21,789 bases of DNA, from the NCBI GenBank assembly GCA_964398215.1, contig CAYNNP010000102.1, forward strand, positions 1 through 21,789. The letters are read 5' to 3'. Each line of letters starts with the position of its first letter. Within the stretch, counting starts at the first letter, position 1. Shown in pieces: positions 7,453-14,883 of this stretch. The translations under genes and the position numbers were made by a program. Source of the DNA: CAYNNP01 sp964398215. GTDB lineage: Bacteria; Planctomycetota; Planctomycetia; Pirellulales; Pirellulaceae. The notes under the pieces were generated by a model. It made no database searches and had not been told where the DNA came from. It saw nothing but the letters and a program-made list of their open reading frames with translations.

Positions 7453-10400
7453 TCAGCCTTCGCCCGTGATCCGGAAACCGGCCCAATAAAACGGATGGGC
7501 GGCTCCGTTCTGCTCCACTCGAGCGTCGCGGGCTTCAAGTTGAGCGGCTCGCAACGCGTCGGACTTCGATTTACCTGAGGCAAGGTGCTTGTAGAAGGCT
7601 TTCGTGACGGCGATCATCGCGCTGTCTTCAATGTCTTCGCCCCAAATCGTTGTCACAACAGACCTGGCCCCCGCCATTTGAAAAATGTGAGGCAACAAAC
7701 CGTCGCCCGCACCACGGTCTGCGGTGGCTGACTGAGACTTGGGAGCTCGACTGAGCACGACAAGTCGTGTACCACGCAGGTCCTGCGAAACGATTTCGTG
7801 CCCCGTCATCAGACCGTCGGCCAACGTCGAGCCGCCTCGGCCTCCCAGTCGAATCGCACATTGCTGCAACGGATCCATCGGTTGCCGTGCCGGTTCCGGC
7901 AGAAGTTTGACGGCGTCATCGAGACGGAATTCGTCAGGAAGCAACAACCGTGCAGGCTTCATGTAGTTTTTGGTCGAAAGATGCAGGGCCTGAGGTCGTT
8001 CCATCTGCAGAAAGACCAGTTGCACGGCATTGTCGTTGACACGCAGGGCTCGATCGCGTTGATTCCACTTTCTGAATAGTTCTTCGGTAGCGTCAAGTTC
8101 GTCACGTGTGTCCGGGAGGTATTCATCGCCGTCAATGATTGTGTCAGGGACTCGCACCTGGTGGAGGACAAGTTGATACAACTCTTCCGGGTCCATTTTG
8201 CTGAACGCTGTGTCCTGCGAAACCAAATAGTCCGTCGCAGCGATCATCACTGGCGACGAGAGGCCGGTGGTATTGTGATTGACAAACAGGTCACGGGGAC
8301 TCGACAGAAACCGCAGTGTGAAGTCATCCAATACGGTTCTGCCGTCGGTGGTCGTTGGCAAACCGGCCCAGGGAAGTCGCATGAGGTCTCCGTCAAGACA
8401 CAGAGCAAGGCGGTTCGTATTATCCGGGAGATGGATGGCGATTCTTTTCCAGACGTCGTCGGCGACAATCTTCAGCAGGGTGTTGTGCTGCAAAGCTGCC
8501 TGTTTTTCGCCCTTGGCTTCGATTGCAGACGTGATCGCGAACGTTCGCGGCATGGCCTTGTCAATCCAACCTTCAATGTATCCAGCGTATCCCAGCGATA
8601 CCATGCGGACTCGTTCTGAGCCTTCAGGTGGAATGATCCAGGCGAGATACTGCGCCTGCTGTTCACTGTCTTCGCCTTTGCGTGGACCTACTCGGCGAAC
8701 AAGAACGAGTGTCTCTGTCGCCTGAAGCTTCCGCCGCACATCCTGAATATCTCGCCATACAAACTGACGCGATACTTCGTCCTGCATAGATTTTGGCAAC
8801 TCACTGAACGCCTGGTCTTCCGCCGCGGTCGGCAGAGTCTTCGGCCTTTGCGTATTTCCTGAGCTGATTGCACTCAGTGACTCTTCGGCACGTTTGGCTC
8901 GCAATTGTCTCCAGCGAGTGTAGTCCTGAATGTGGCTTCTGACGGTGGCCAGTGCATGCACCTGGCGCAAACGGCCGATCAGTTCCGGTAACAGATTATG
9001 AGCGTTCATTGCCCAGGCTGCCGTTTCGCTGGCCGCGGCGTTACCTTTGCTGTCGATACGTTCCAGCAGTGCCTTGTCCAGAGCCTGCCGGTCGATTTCG
9101 ACGAATCCCATTTGAACTGCGATCGGCAGATGCAAAATGACTTCATTGATGTCGCGGAGCACTTGGGCGCGATCAAAGCTGACCGCATCAATTGGACCCG
9201 ATTCCCGCGGCTTGCTTGGACTCAATTTTTCAATTCGAGCGAGCAAGGTTTTCGCTTGCGGGCTGTCTTTGCCGCCGAGTTTCTCGTAAATTGCCAACGT
9301 TTTTTGGAGTTCAGTCCGAGCTTTCGAGGTCTGCCCCTGTCCTTCGTATGCGTCAGCCAGCAATCGATGGATCTCACTGCCATCAAATGTGTTTTCAACA
9401 CCGATGTTGGCGCTGACTTCGACAGCGAAAGTCAGAGCCTGAGTGGCCTGATCCCAGTTTTTCAGACCAACTTCCATTCTGCCCAGTTCAAACAGCGTCA
9501 TGACGCCTTCAGCGCAATCAAGCGCTGACGTGCCGTTTGCGTCTTTGTCATTGGCAAGTTCATTGAGCACCTGTATCAGCATTATTCGTGCCGGGCCTGT
9601 TTGCTCAAGACGAGCAAAAGAACTGGCGCGAATGATAGTGGCGAGCCGTGTCTGTTTGAGTGGCGGACTCTGCTTTGCCGAAAGTAAGTTGTCGAGCACA
9701 CTGACTGCTTCCTTGTAACGCTCCGATTTGAACAGAATCATACCCACGTCGGTCGCCGCGATCGCTAGGTTCTCCGACCCCGCAGGGAAGATAGCTTCGG
9801 CGATGTTGAACCCCTGACGGAGAGACTCAACGGCGCCATCGTTGTCGTTGACAAAAAACTGGGCCTGGCCGAGTCGCCTGGCGGCAACAGCTGTTACGGA
9901 ATGTTGCTTCCCGAAACTCTCCTCTGCCAGGTCCAGAGCCTTCTTTAGGCTAGCGACACCTTGCTTTGCCTGCTCCGGAATACGGAGCTGAAGGATTCCC
10001 TCAGCCGTTTTTAGGTGCAGCTCCATGTGATAACGTGAATCCAGTTTCGCGACCTGATCGTTGATCTCGCTCAACTTTTTCAGCGCGGCAGCAGGTCCCT
10101 GCTCAGCTGTAAGAAGTTGAAGTCCTTGGATTTCAACCCACGCATCAATGGTGTTGCCTGAAAGTTGCGGGTCTATTTCCTTGACAACATCGCGGACGTT
10201 TTTGAGGTGTTGACGGCTGGCGTCTAAGTCACCACTCTCCATAGCTTTCAGGTATTTCGTCAGCCCAGCAACAATCGCCCGAAAGGGCTTCTCATCGATA
10301 TCTCCGTAACCCGGAATCTGTTCTTTGATCTGCAGTTGGCTATTGAGAACACGGCCAACCTGCTTTTCATACTCGACCTCGTAATACTGGTCTCCAGCTG

Positions 10401-11856
10401 AAAGCCATCGGAGCACAGTCGCCTTGGGAATGACGGTCATGATGTTACTGTCATCATCCAGCAGATAGGCATCGGATGGGCCAACCATGACAATTTTTTC
10501 CAAGCTGTTGCTTGCTTTTCTCGCTAGTGCCTTCATAGATTCGCGGGCGGTGACGAGATTCTCGCTGTCCTTCCCTTCCAGTTCGATGTAGATCGATACG
10601 GCCTTCTCATAAACAGACAACGCTTCTTTATCGCGGCCCAATTTCGCCAGAGCATCGCCCGCATTTTCAAATGCATACCCATCGTCGATGGCATAAGCGG
10701 TTTCGTCGGCCATGTCGACGGCGTAGCGATAGTGGGCCAGAGCTGCCGCAAAATCACCCTGATCGAAATCAATCAGTCCGCGTCGCAACAGAAGACGTTT
10801 TCGGTAATCGTATTGTTCAACTGGCTCATACTTCTGTAGCGATTTAACCATGTCATCGCACTCTTTTTCCGCCTGAATGAAATTCGACAGCATGCGATTT
10901 GTATAGATAAGATCTTCGCGAACCTTGGCGATGTCATAGATCAGGTGCGGGTGATAGGTGACCAACTGCCGCAATGCGGATTGGTACTCCTTGTTCGCAG
11001 CCTCGTACTGTTCATTGGAATTCAAGAGATCCGCCAGCGTGATCTGAGCGAGCGCAACTTCCACCGCAGTTGGCGGGTAGGCAGCCCCGTAGTTTTTGAG
11101 GCAAGCCCGTTGGGACAGAATGGCCTTCTCGGTATTGCCCAGGTCGTTAAGGGCTGAACTCAGGTTGCTCTGCAGGATTCCATAGTCAACATGGTCTTTT
11201 CCCTGATTGCGGGCGGCAATCTCGGTAGCCTGCTGATAAAGATCGACAGCCTCTGCCCATTTTCCTTCCTCAGTCCTAACGATCGCCCGCACGTTGACCA
11301 CATCCGCGGTGAACGGATGATCTTTTAGCTTAAGCAAAGCGATATCCTCGTCACATTCGTCGAGCATCGAGTTTGCCGCGGCCAGATCCCCCTTGAGCGA
11401 GTGATAATAGGCCCGCATCTGTAAAGCCCACGGGCGAAGCTCATCGGGAGAGGTTTTGGATTCACCTATATGCAGAATGGCATCCTCGGAATACTTCAGC
11501 ATCAACTCATCGTTCTCCATCGCACTGGCCTCTTCGGCTTTGTGCAGATCGGAAAGAACCTGATATACCTCGGGGGCATTGTATTCATTGACGAAGCCCC
11601 AGTCTTTGCTGAGATGGCATTGCCTCTTGTGAAGTCGCAGTTGCTGACCGAAATGTTCGACCGTGACATGGTCGTCTTTGCTCATGGAAAGCACTCGAAA
11701 GACGGTTCGGTAGCCAACGACATCGACGACCGCTCCGTCTTTGTTCAGGAGATATCCGTGCTCGCCTGTCACCACGGCGACTCCGTCATCCGCGACCAGC
11801 GGCGACATGCAAAAAAGCAACAAGAGCAATAATCGTGTGATGGCTCGCAGATTCAT
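7453..11856 (-). CDS. Very large secreted TPR protein with inactive C-terminal CHAT domain
   Basis: Numbering is from the ATG at 11856 (1467 aa), chosen because it starts directly with a signal peptide (MNLRAITRLLLLLLF..., ending near VAD). In-frame ATG 11883 and TTG 11919 give longer forms without a better ribosome site. SH3-like beta segments lie at about 28-85 and again at 455-512. Two TPR solenoids fill much of the rest (about 110-440 and 550-890). A CHAT (caspase-HetF-associated with TPRs) peptidase fold covers about 1140-1460, seen from LCLDGDLMRLPWAGL (W1163), MAGARSVVTTIWGEDIEDSA and HPFYWAGFRITG. Active CHAT proteins have a His in an ATHG-type motif and a Cys in LSAC. Here these are LSTKN (K1296) and LSRA (A1371), so the catalytic pair is gone. 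A secreted binding or scaffold role seems more likely than proteolysis. It is convergent with alg8 and has no operon partner. Confidence 0.87.
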   Translation of the reverse strand: MNLRAITRLLLLLLFCMSPLVADDGVAVVTGEHGYLLNKDGAVVDVVGYRTVFRVLSMSKDDHVTVEHFGQQLRLHKRQCHLSKDWGFVNEYNAPEVYQVLSDLHKAEEASAMENDELMLKYSEDAILHIGESKTSPDELRPWALQMRAYYHSLKGDLAAANSMLDECDEDIALLKLKDHPFTADVVNVRAIVRTEEGKWAEAVDLYQQATEIAARNQGKDHVDYGILQSNLSSALNDLGNTEKAILSQRACLKNYGAAYPPTAVEVALAQITLADLLNSNEQYEAANKEYQSALRQLVTYHPHLIYDIAKVREDLIYTNRMLSNFIQAEKECDDMVKSLQKYEPVEQYDYRKRLLLRRGLIDFDQGDFAAALAHYRYAVDMADETAYAIDDGYAFENAGDALAKLGRDKEALSVYEKAVSIYIELEGKDSENLVTARESMKALARKASNSLEKIVMVGPSDAYLLDDDSNIMTVIPKATVLRWLSAGDQYYEVEYEKQVGRVLNSQLQIKEQIPGYGDIDEKPFRAIVAGLTKYLKAMESGDLDASRQHLKNVRDVVKEIDPQLSGNTIDAWVEIQGLQLLTAEQGPAAALKKLSEINDQVAKLDSRYHMELHLKTAEGILQLRIPEQAKQGVASLKKALDLAEESFGKQHSVTAVAARRLGQAQFFVNDNDGAVESLRQGFNIAEAIFPAGSENLAIAATDVGMILFKSERYKEAVSVLDNLLSAKQSPPLKQTRLATIIRASSFARLEQTGPARIMLIQVLNELANDKDANGTSALDCAEGVMTLFELGRMEVGLKNWDQATQALTFAVEVSANIGVENTFDGSEIHRLLADAYEGQGQTSKARTELQKTLAIYEKLGGKDSPQAKTLLARIEKLSPSKPRESGPIDAVSFDRAQVLRDINEVILHLPIAVQMGFVEIDRQALDKALLERIDSKGNAAASETAAWAMNAHNLLPELIGRLRQVHALATVRSHIQDYTRWRQLRAKRAEESLSAISSGNTQRPKTLPTAAEDQAFSELPKSMQDEVSRQFVWRDIQDVRRKLQATETLVLVRRVGPRKGEDSEQQAQYLAWIIPPEGSERVRMVSLGYAGYIEGWIDKAMPRTFAITSAIEAKGEKQAALQHNTLLKIVADDVWKRIAIHLPDNTNRLALCLDGDLMRLPWAGLPTTTDGRTVLDDFTLRFLSSPRDLFVNHNTTGLSSPVMIAATDYLVSQDTAFSKMDPEELYQLVLHQVRVPDTIIDGDEYLPDTRDELDATEELFRKWNQRDRALRVNDNAVQLVFLQMERPQALHLSTKNYMKPARLLLPDEFRLDDAVKLLPEPARQPMDPLQQCAIRLGGRGGSTLADGLMTGHEIVSQDLRGTRLVVLSRAPKSQSATADRGAGDGLLPHIFQMAGARSVVTTIWGEDIEDSAMIAVTKAFYKHLASGKSKSDALRAAQLEARDARVEQNGAAHPFYWAGFRITGEG

Positions 11857-11887
11857 GGCGTTTCCGGTTGGTCTGGGAAGCATAGTT

Positions 11888-11913
11888 TCAGTGAAAGGGA
11901 TGTCCTTCACTGA
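11888..11913 (-). promoter_or_regulatory. Leader hairpin upstream of the CHAT-protein gene
   Basis: TCAGTGAA (11888-11895) and TTCACTGA (11906-11913) are perfect inverted arms, nearly extended by AGG/CC inside. The hairpin lies 32-57 bp before the chosen ATG. It falls inside the coding region if the TTG at 11919 is used. It may be an operator or an untranslated-leader structure; the function is unknown. Confidence 0.35.
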
Positions 11914-11998
11914 GTCCAACGCAAGCCGGAATGTCGCCGGACACCAATTGGCGATTTTCCTGAAAACTCCTGTACGCTAAGACGACTGTGTCCGCTGC

Positions 11999-12081
11999 GT
12001 AGCCGCAATTTGGACGGCTTTCCTGCGTTGTCGTAAATATGCCTAATCCTATTCGTCGCAGTCCTGGTCGGCATGCACTGA
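11999..12081 (+). pseudogene. Decayed remnant of an alg8-like 3' end
   Basis: Two blocks match the Alg8-like gene at 5766-7280. Positions 11999-12022 read V-A-A-I-W-T-A-F, the same as the gene's segment at about 6930-6953, with nearly the same bases (GCAATTTGGACGGCTTTC is identical). Positions 12037-12081 read ICLILFVAVLVGMH then stop, against TCLIVFVAVLVGVN and stop at the gene's C-terminus (7236-7280). About 270 bp between the blocks is missing and the two blocks are in different frames, so nothing functional can be made. The order and the shared stop position make chance similarity very unlikely. It lies on the far side of the CHAT-protein gene and just before the DUF2293 gene, and suggests an earlier duplicate of alg8. 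Confidence 0.85.
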
Positions 12082-12140
12082 AAAAACGTCTACCTATAGG
12101 GCCTATGGATAGATGTTGGGTCAATGTTAAATTATCGGGC

Positions 12141-13211
12141 ATGTCAGCTTCAAAACTACAAGAGCGAGTCGTTGTTGCGGCCCAGCGAGTCTTGAAACAG
12201 AACGGTGCGGTTGGGCCAATCGATTTGTTGGTCTACCTAAGACTTATCCAACCCGTTCACTTTGATGCTTGGAAGCGAGGCAGTCCGCAGTACAAAGTGC
12301 TGGAAGACTACATCCAGTGCGGTGACGCAAAGCTGAAGAAGATCTATCGGTTTTTTTCCGATTGGGCCAAATCCAGCGGCTTCGAACCGCTGCTAACGGA
12401 GTACCACGGTGCCAGTCGAGGCGGGCCACGCAAACTGCAGTTACTGGCGGATGAGGACACGGAATACGAAACGTTTTTACTGACCCGATACCAACGCGCG
12501 GACTTGACCGATGCTCGAAAAAAACAGATCAAGAAAAAACTGACAAAAGCCCCCGATCTTGTCGTCTTCATTTTGACTGGCGACCCAGCGACTTGCAGCG
12601 AATGCGACCAGTCGATCGAAAAAGGTGAGATGATGTATCGCGAAGAAGACCTGCCCTTGTGCATGCAATGTGCCGATTTTGATTACCTTGAATTTCTGCC
12701 CAGCGGGAATGCAACTCTCACGCGACGCGCAAAAAAATTCAGCAACCTTTCGGCTGTCGTTGTAAAATTCAATCGACGACGAAAACGCTTTGAACGCCAA
12801 GGCCTATTGGTCGATTCCAGTGCGATTCGGGAAGCCGAATCATCGATGGATGCCGATTCGGATCAGCGCCGTAAACAACGCGATGCTGCTGAAATTCGGC
12901 GTGTCGAAGACGACAAAAAGCTTGTCCAAGCAATGATCGACGAGATCAAAGTACAATTCCCGAATTGCCCAACTGATGACGCAGCTAGCATCGCTCAACA
13001 TACAGCCTTGCGAGGCAGCGGGCGCGTGGGCAGATCAGCGGCCGGGCGTGATGTCGAACCGAAAGCGATCAAGCTGGCGGTGATAGCACACATCCGCCAT
13101 CTTCATACTCCCTATGATGAACTGCTAATGGATGGCGTGCCGCGACGTGAGGCGCGGACGCAAATACAATCTGCCGTCCAAAATAAACTATCCGAGTGGC
13201 AAGCGACTTGA
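12141..13211 (+). CDS. Zinc-ribbon protein with C-terminal DUF2293 domain
   Basis: This is a 356-aa soluble protein without a signal peptide. I chose ATG 12141 (MSASKLQERVVV) over an earlier ATG at 12039, because the extra 34 codons would be read out of the alg8 remnant. Residues about 145-185 hold a treble-clef or ribbon-like metal site: C152-x2-C155 and C174-x2-C177. A highly charged helical linker follows (about 210-270). The C-terminus, about 280-350, contains GSGRVGRSAAGR (292 on), AVIAHIRHLHTPYDELL and a final tryptophan, which I recognise as DUF2293. The basic GSGRVGR segment and the Cys4 site would suit nucleic-acid binding, but no function is established to my knowledge. The fumarylacetoacetase-family gene follows 67 bp downstream. 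Confidence 0.82.
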   Translation: MSASKLQERVVVAAQRVLKQNGAVGPIDLLVYLRLIQPVHFDAWKRGSPQYKVLEDYIQCGDAKLKKIYRFFSDWAKSSGFEPLLTEYHGASRGGPRKLQLLADEDTEYETFLLTRYQRADLTDARKKQIKKKLTKAPDLVVFILTGDPATCSECDQSIEKGEMMYREEDLPLCMQCADFDYLEFLPSGNATLTRRAKKFSNLSAVVVKFNRRRKRFERQGLLVDSSAIREAESSMDADSDQRRKQRDAAEIRRVEDDKKLVQAMIDEIKVQFPNCPTDDAASIAQHTALRGSGRVGRSAAGRDVEPKAIKLAVIAHIRHLHTPYDELLMDGVPRREARTQIQSAVQNKLSEWQAT

Positions 13212-13278
13212 GACCTTGGTTACCCGCTCTGATCATCTACAATCTGTGCTCCACACCCAGCACGATAGACAGCCAAAA

Positions 13279-14136
13279 ATGATCAAAGTAACCAAACTAA
13301 TAGATGCCGACGGAAACCAACGTGTTGCTCGCGTTGACGATGGGCAGTTGTTTCCACTACGGCTTGGATCCCAGTTTCAATCGCTCGCTCAGATTCTGGC
13401 CGTCGATGAACCGATCGCTGCTTTGCAATCCTTGCAGGCGGATGATCCGATTGCGATTTCACCCGACGTTCATTGGTTGCCGCCGATTGATGATCAAGAG
13501 GTTTGGGCCGCCGGTGTGACTTATAAACGAAGTCAAACGGCGCGGATGGAAGAATCCGAAGCTGCTGCGTCTTGCTATGACCGCGTCTACCTGGCGGATC
13601 GGCCAGAGCTGTTTTTTAAAGCGACACCACATCGTGTTTCCGGACACTTGCAGCCGCTTCGGATTCGATCCGATGCGACTTGGAACGTTCCGGAACCAGA
13701 AGTCACTTTGGTGTTGTCACCGAAAATGAAGATCATCGGGTTGACGATCGGAAACGACATGAGCTCTCGCGACATCGAGGGTGAAAATCCTTTGTACCTT
13801 CCGCAAGCCAAATGCTACAATCAGTGCGCTGGCCTCGGACCCTGGCTAACATTGTTTGACGAACTGCCGCCCAACGACCAGATCGGTATTCACATGCAAA
13901 TCATGCGCGATGGTGCGGAGGTTTTTGCTCAGGCAACGGCGGCGGACCAAATGGCGCGGAGCTTCCAGGACTTGGTCGAATGGCTTGCCCGCGACAACGA
14001 CTTTCCAGCGGGCGCTTTCCTGATGACTGGCACTGGCATCATCCCTTCAAATGATTTCACATTGCTTCCAGGTGATATGGTGAACATCAGCATCGACGTC
14101 GTCGGCACATTGTCAAACCCCATCGTCCAAGGCTAA
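13279..14136 (+). CDS. Fumarylacetoacetate-hydrolase-family protein, probable sugar-acid dehydratase type (COG3970-like)
   Basis: This is a 285-aa protein (MIKVTKLIDADG...). The start at 13279 removes an unlikely extension overlapping the upstream gene. It has the FAH fold signatures: E139-x-E141 in VPEPEV and D160 in GLTIGNDMSSRD as metal ligands. Next comes IEGENPLYLPQAKCYNQC..LGPW, which typifies the COG3970 branch. That branch includes 2-dehydro-3-deoxy-D-arabinonate/pentonate dehydratases and related 2-keto acid hydratases, so a cytosolic step of sugar-acid or uronate catabolism is the likely role. The exact substrate cannot be read from the sequence. The ribosome site is weak. A small unknown gene follows 60 bp later, possibly on the same transcript. 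Confidence 0.88.
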   Translation: MIKVTKLIDADGNQRVARVDDGQLFPLRLGSQFQSLAQILAVDEPIAALQSLQADDPIAISPDVHWLPPIDDQEVWAAGVTYKRSQTARMEESEAAASCYDRVYLADRPELFFKATPHRVSGHLQPLRIRSDATWNVPEPEVTLVLSPKMKIIGLTIGNDMSSRDIEGENPLYLPQAKCYNQCAGLGPWLTLFDELPPNDQIGIHMQIMRDGAEVFAQATAADQMARSFQDLVEWLARDNDFPAGAFLMTGTGIIPSNDFTLLPGDMVNISIDVVGTLSNPIVQG

Positions 14137-14196
14137 TGTGGCGCTGCCCGCTGCGTTTCCTGTTTCCACTCACTGTACCTTGGCCGAGTCTTTCTG

Positions 14197-14706
14197 ATGC
14201 CTGACCTAGATATTGCCAACCCAGCGATCCTGCAAAGTTTTTCGCCGACATTGCAAGACGCGATTTTGGCCGCGCCGCTTCCTAGCCTGGAAGACGGACC
14301 GCTGGACTCGGCGCTTTGCAACATGCTCGCTAGCGATCCGCCTCGTGATTTAGTACCAAACGCAGCGCATCAACTGGACGCCGTCATCAGTGGGTTATGG
14401 TTACTGGCTGGCGACATTGATCGCAGCCACACACTTAGTCAAGACATCTCTAGTCGCGAGGGCAGCTACTTGCATGGGATCATGCACCGCCGTGAGGGCG
14501 ATTTTGGTAACGCCAAATATTGGTTCCGCCGCGTGGGTGATGACCACCCCGTGATCGATGAACTTTCTCGTGTCGCAACCGACATCCACCCAGACGCCTG
14601 CGCCTTTGTCGATGCTATTGAATCCGCAAAAGGCGACCAAGTCCAGCGCTGCCAAGTCGTTCAGTGGTCCGAGTGGCAGTTGTTAATGTCCTATCTGCTA
14701 ACCTAA
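14197..14706 (+). CDS. Conserved-looking hypothetical protein, 169 aa
   Basis: I cannot assign a family. The protein is acidic, cytosolic (no signal peptide or membrane span) and probably all-helical. Its central part, LDAVISGLWLLAGDIDRSHTL, then GSYLHGIMHRREGDFGNAKYWFRRVG, looks like two helical hairpins with conserved-type His/Arg/Trp residues, reminiscent of a short TPR-like pair. It starts 60 bp after the FAH-family gene on the same strand and ends before a palindromic repeat. Co-transcription with the FAH gene, and so a link to the same catabolic step, is plausible but unproven. Confidence 0.75.
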   Translation: MPDLDIANPAILQSFSPTLQDAILAAPLPSLEDGPLDSALCNMLASDPPRDLVPNAAHQLDAVISGLWLLAGDIDRSHTLSQDISSREGSYLHGIMHRREGDFGNAKYWFRRVGDDHPVIDELSRVATDIHPDACAFVDAIESAKGDQVQRCQVVQWSEWQLLMSYLLT

Positions 14707-14735
14707 CGCAAACACTGTAGCGTCGCATATTTTTG

Positions 14736-14813
14736 TGAGCCGCTGGCGCTAGCCACGGGCCTCCGAAGGGTTGCGTCATCACTACAAGGCCCGCGGCTAG
14801 CGCCGTCGGCTCA
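14736..14813. repeat. 78-bp palindromic intergenic repeat
   Basis: Two 27-nt arms (14736-14762 and 14787-14813) pair with only three mismatches. Both contain TGAGCCG and GGCGCTAGCC or their complements, and a 24-nt spacer separates them. It lies between same-strand genes, 29 bp after a stop. It resembles a REP/BIME-like element; it has no T run and so is not a standard terminator, though it could stabilise mRNA ends. Confidence 0.82.
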
Positions 14814-14883
14814 GTAAATCAACAAGCCCTTGACGAATTCCGCTACGGGGTTAACGGGAATAGAACTCTTTTTCGAGCGAGAC

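Noticed and set aside
8998..9528. 176-aa open frame on + inside the CHAT gene
   Set aside because: Antisense shadow of a long, well-supported gene with TPR and CHAT motifs in the - frame.
12039..12140. Earlier ATG extending the DUF2293 protein by 34 residues
   Set aside because: Those codons are the alg8 remnant read in another frame plus non-conserved spacer.
13132..13278. 49-residue N-terminal extension of the FAH-family protein
   Set aside because: It overlaps the upstream gene by about 80 bp, and the family's N-terminus matches from MIKVTKL.
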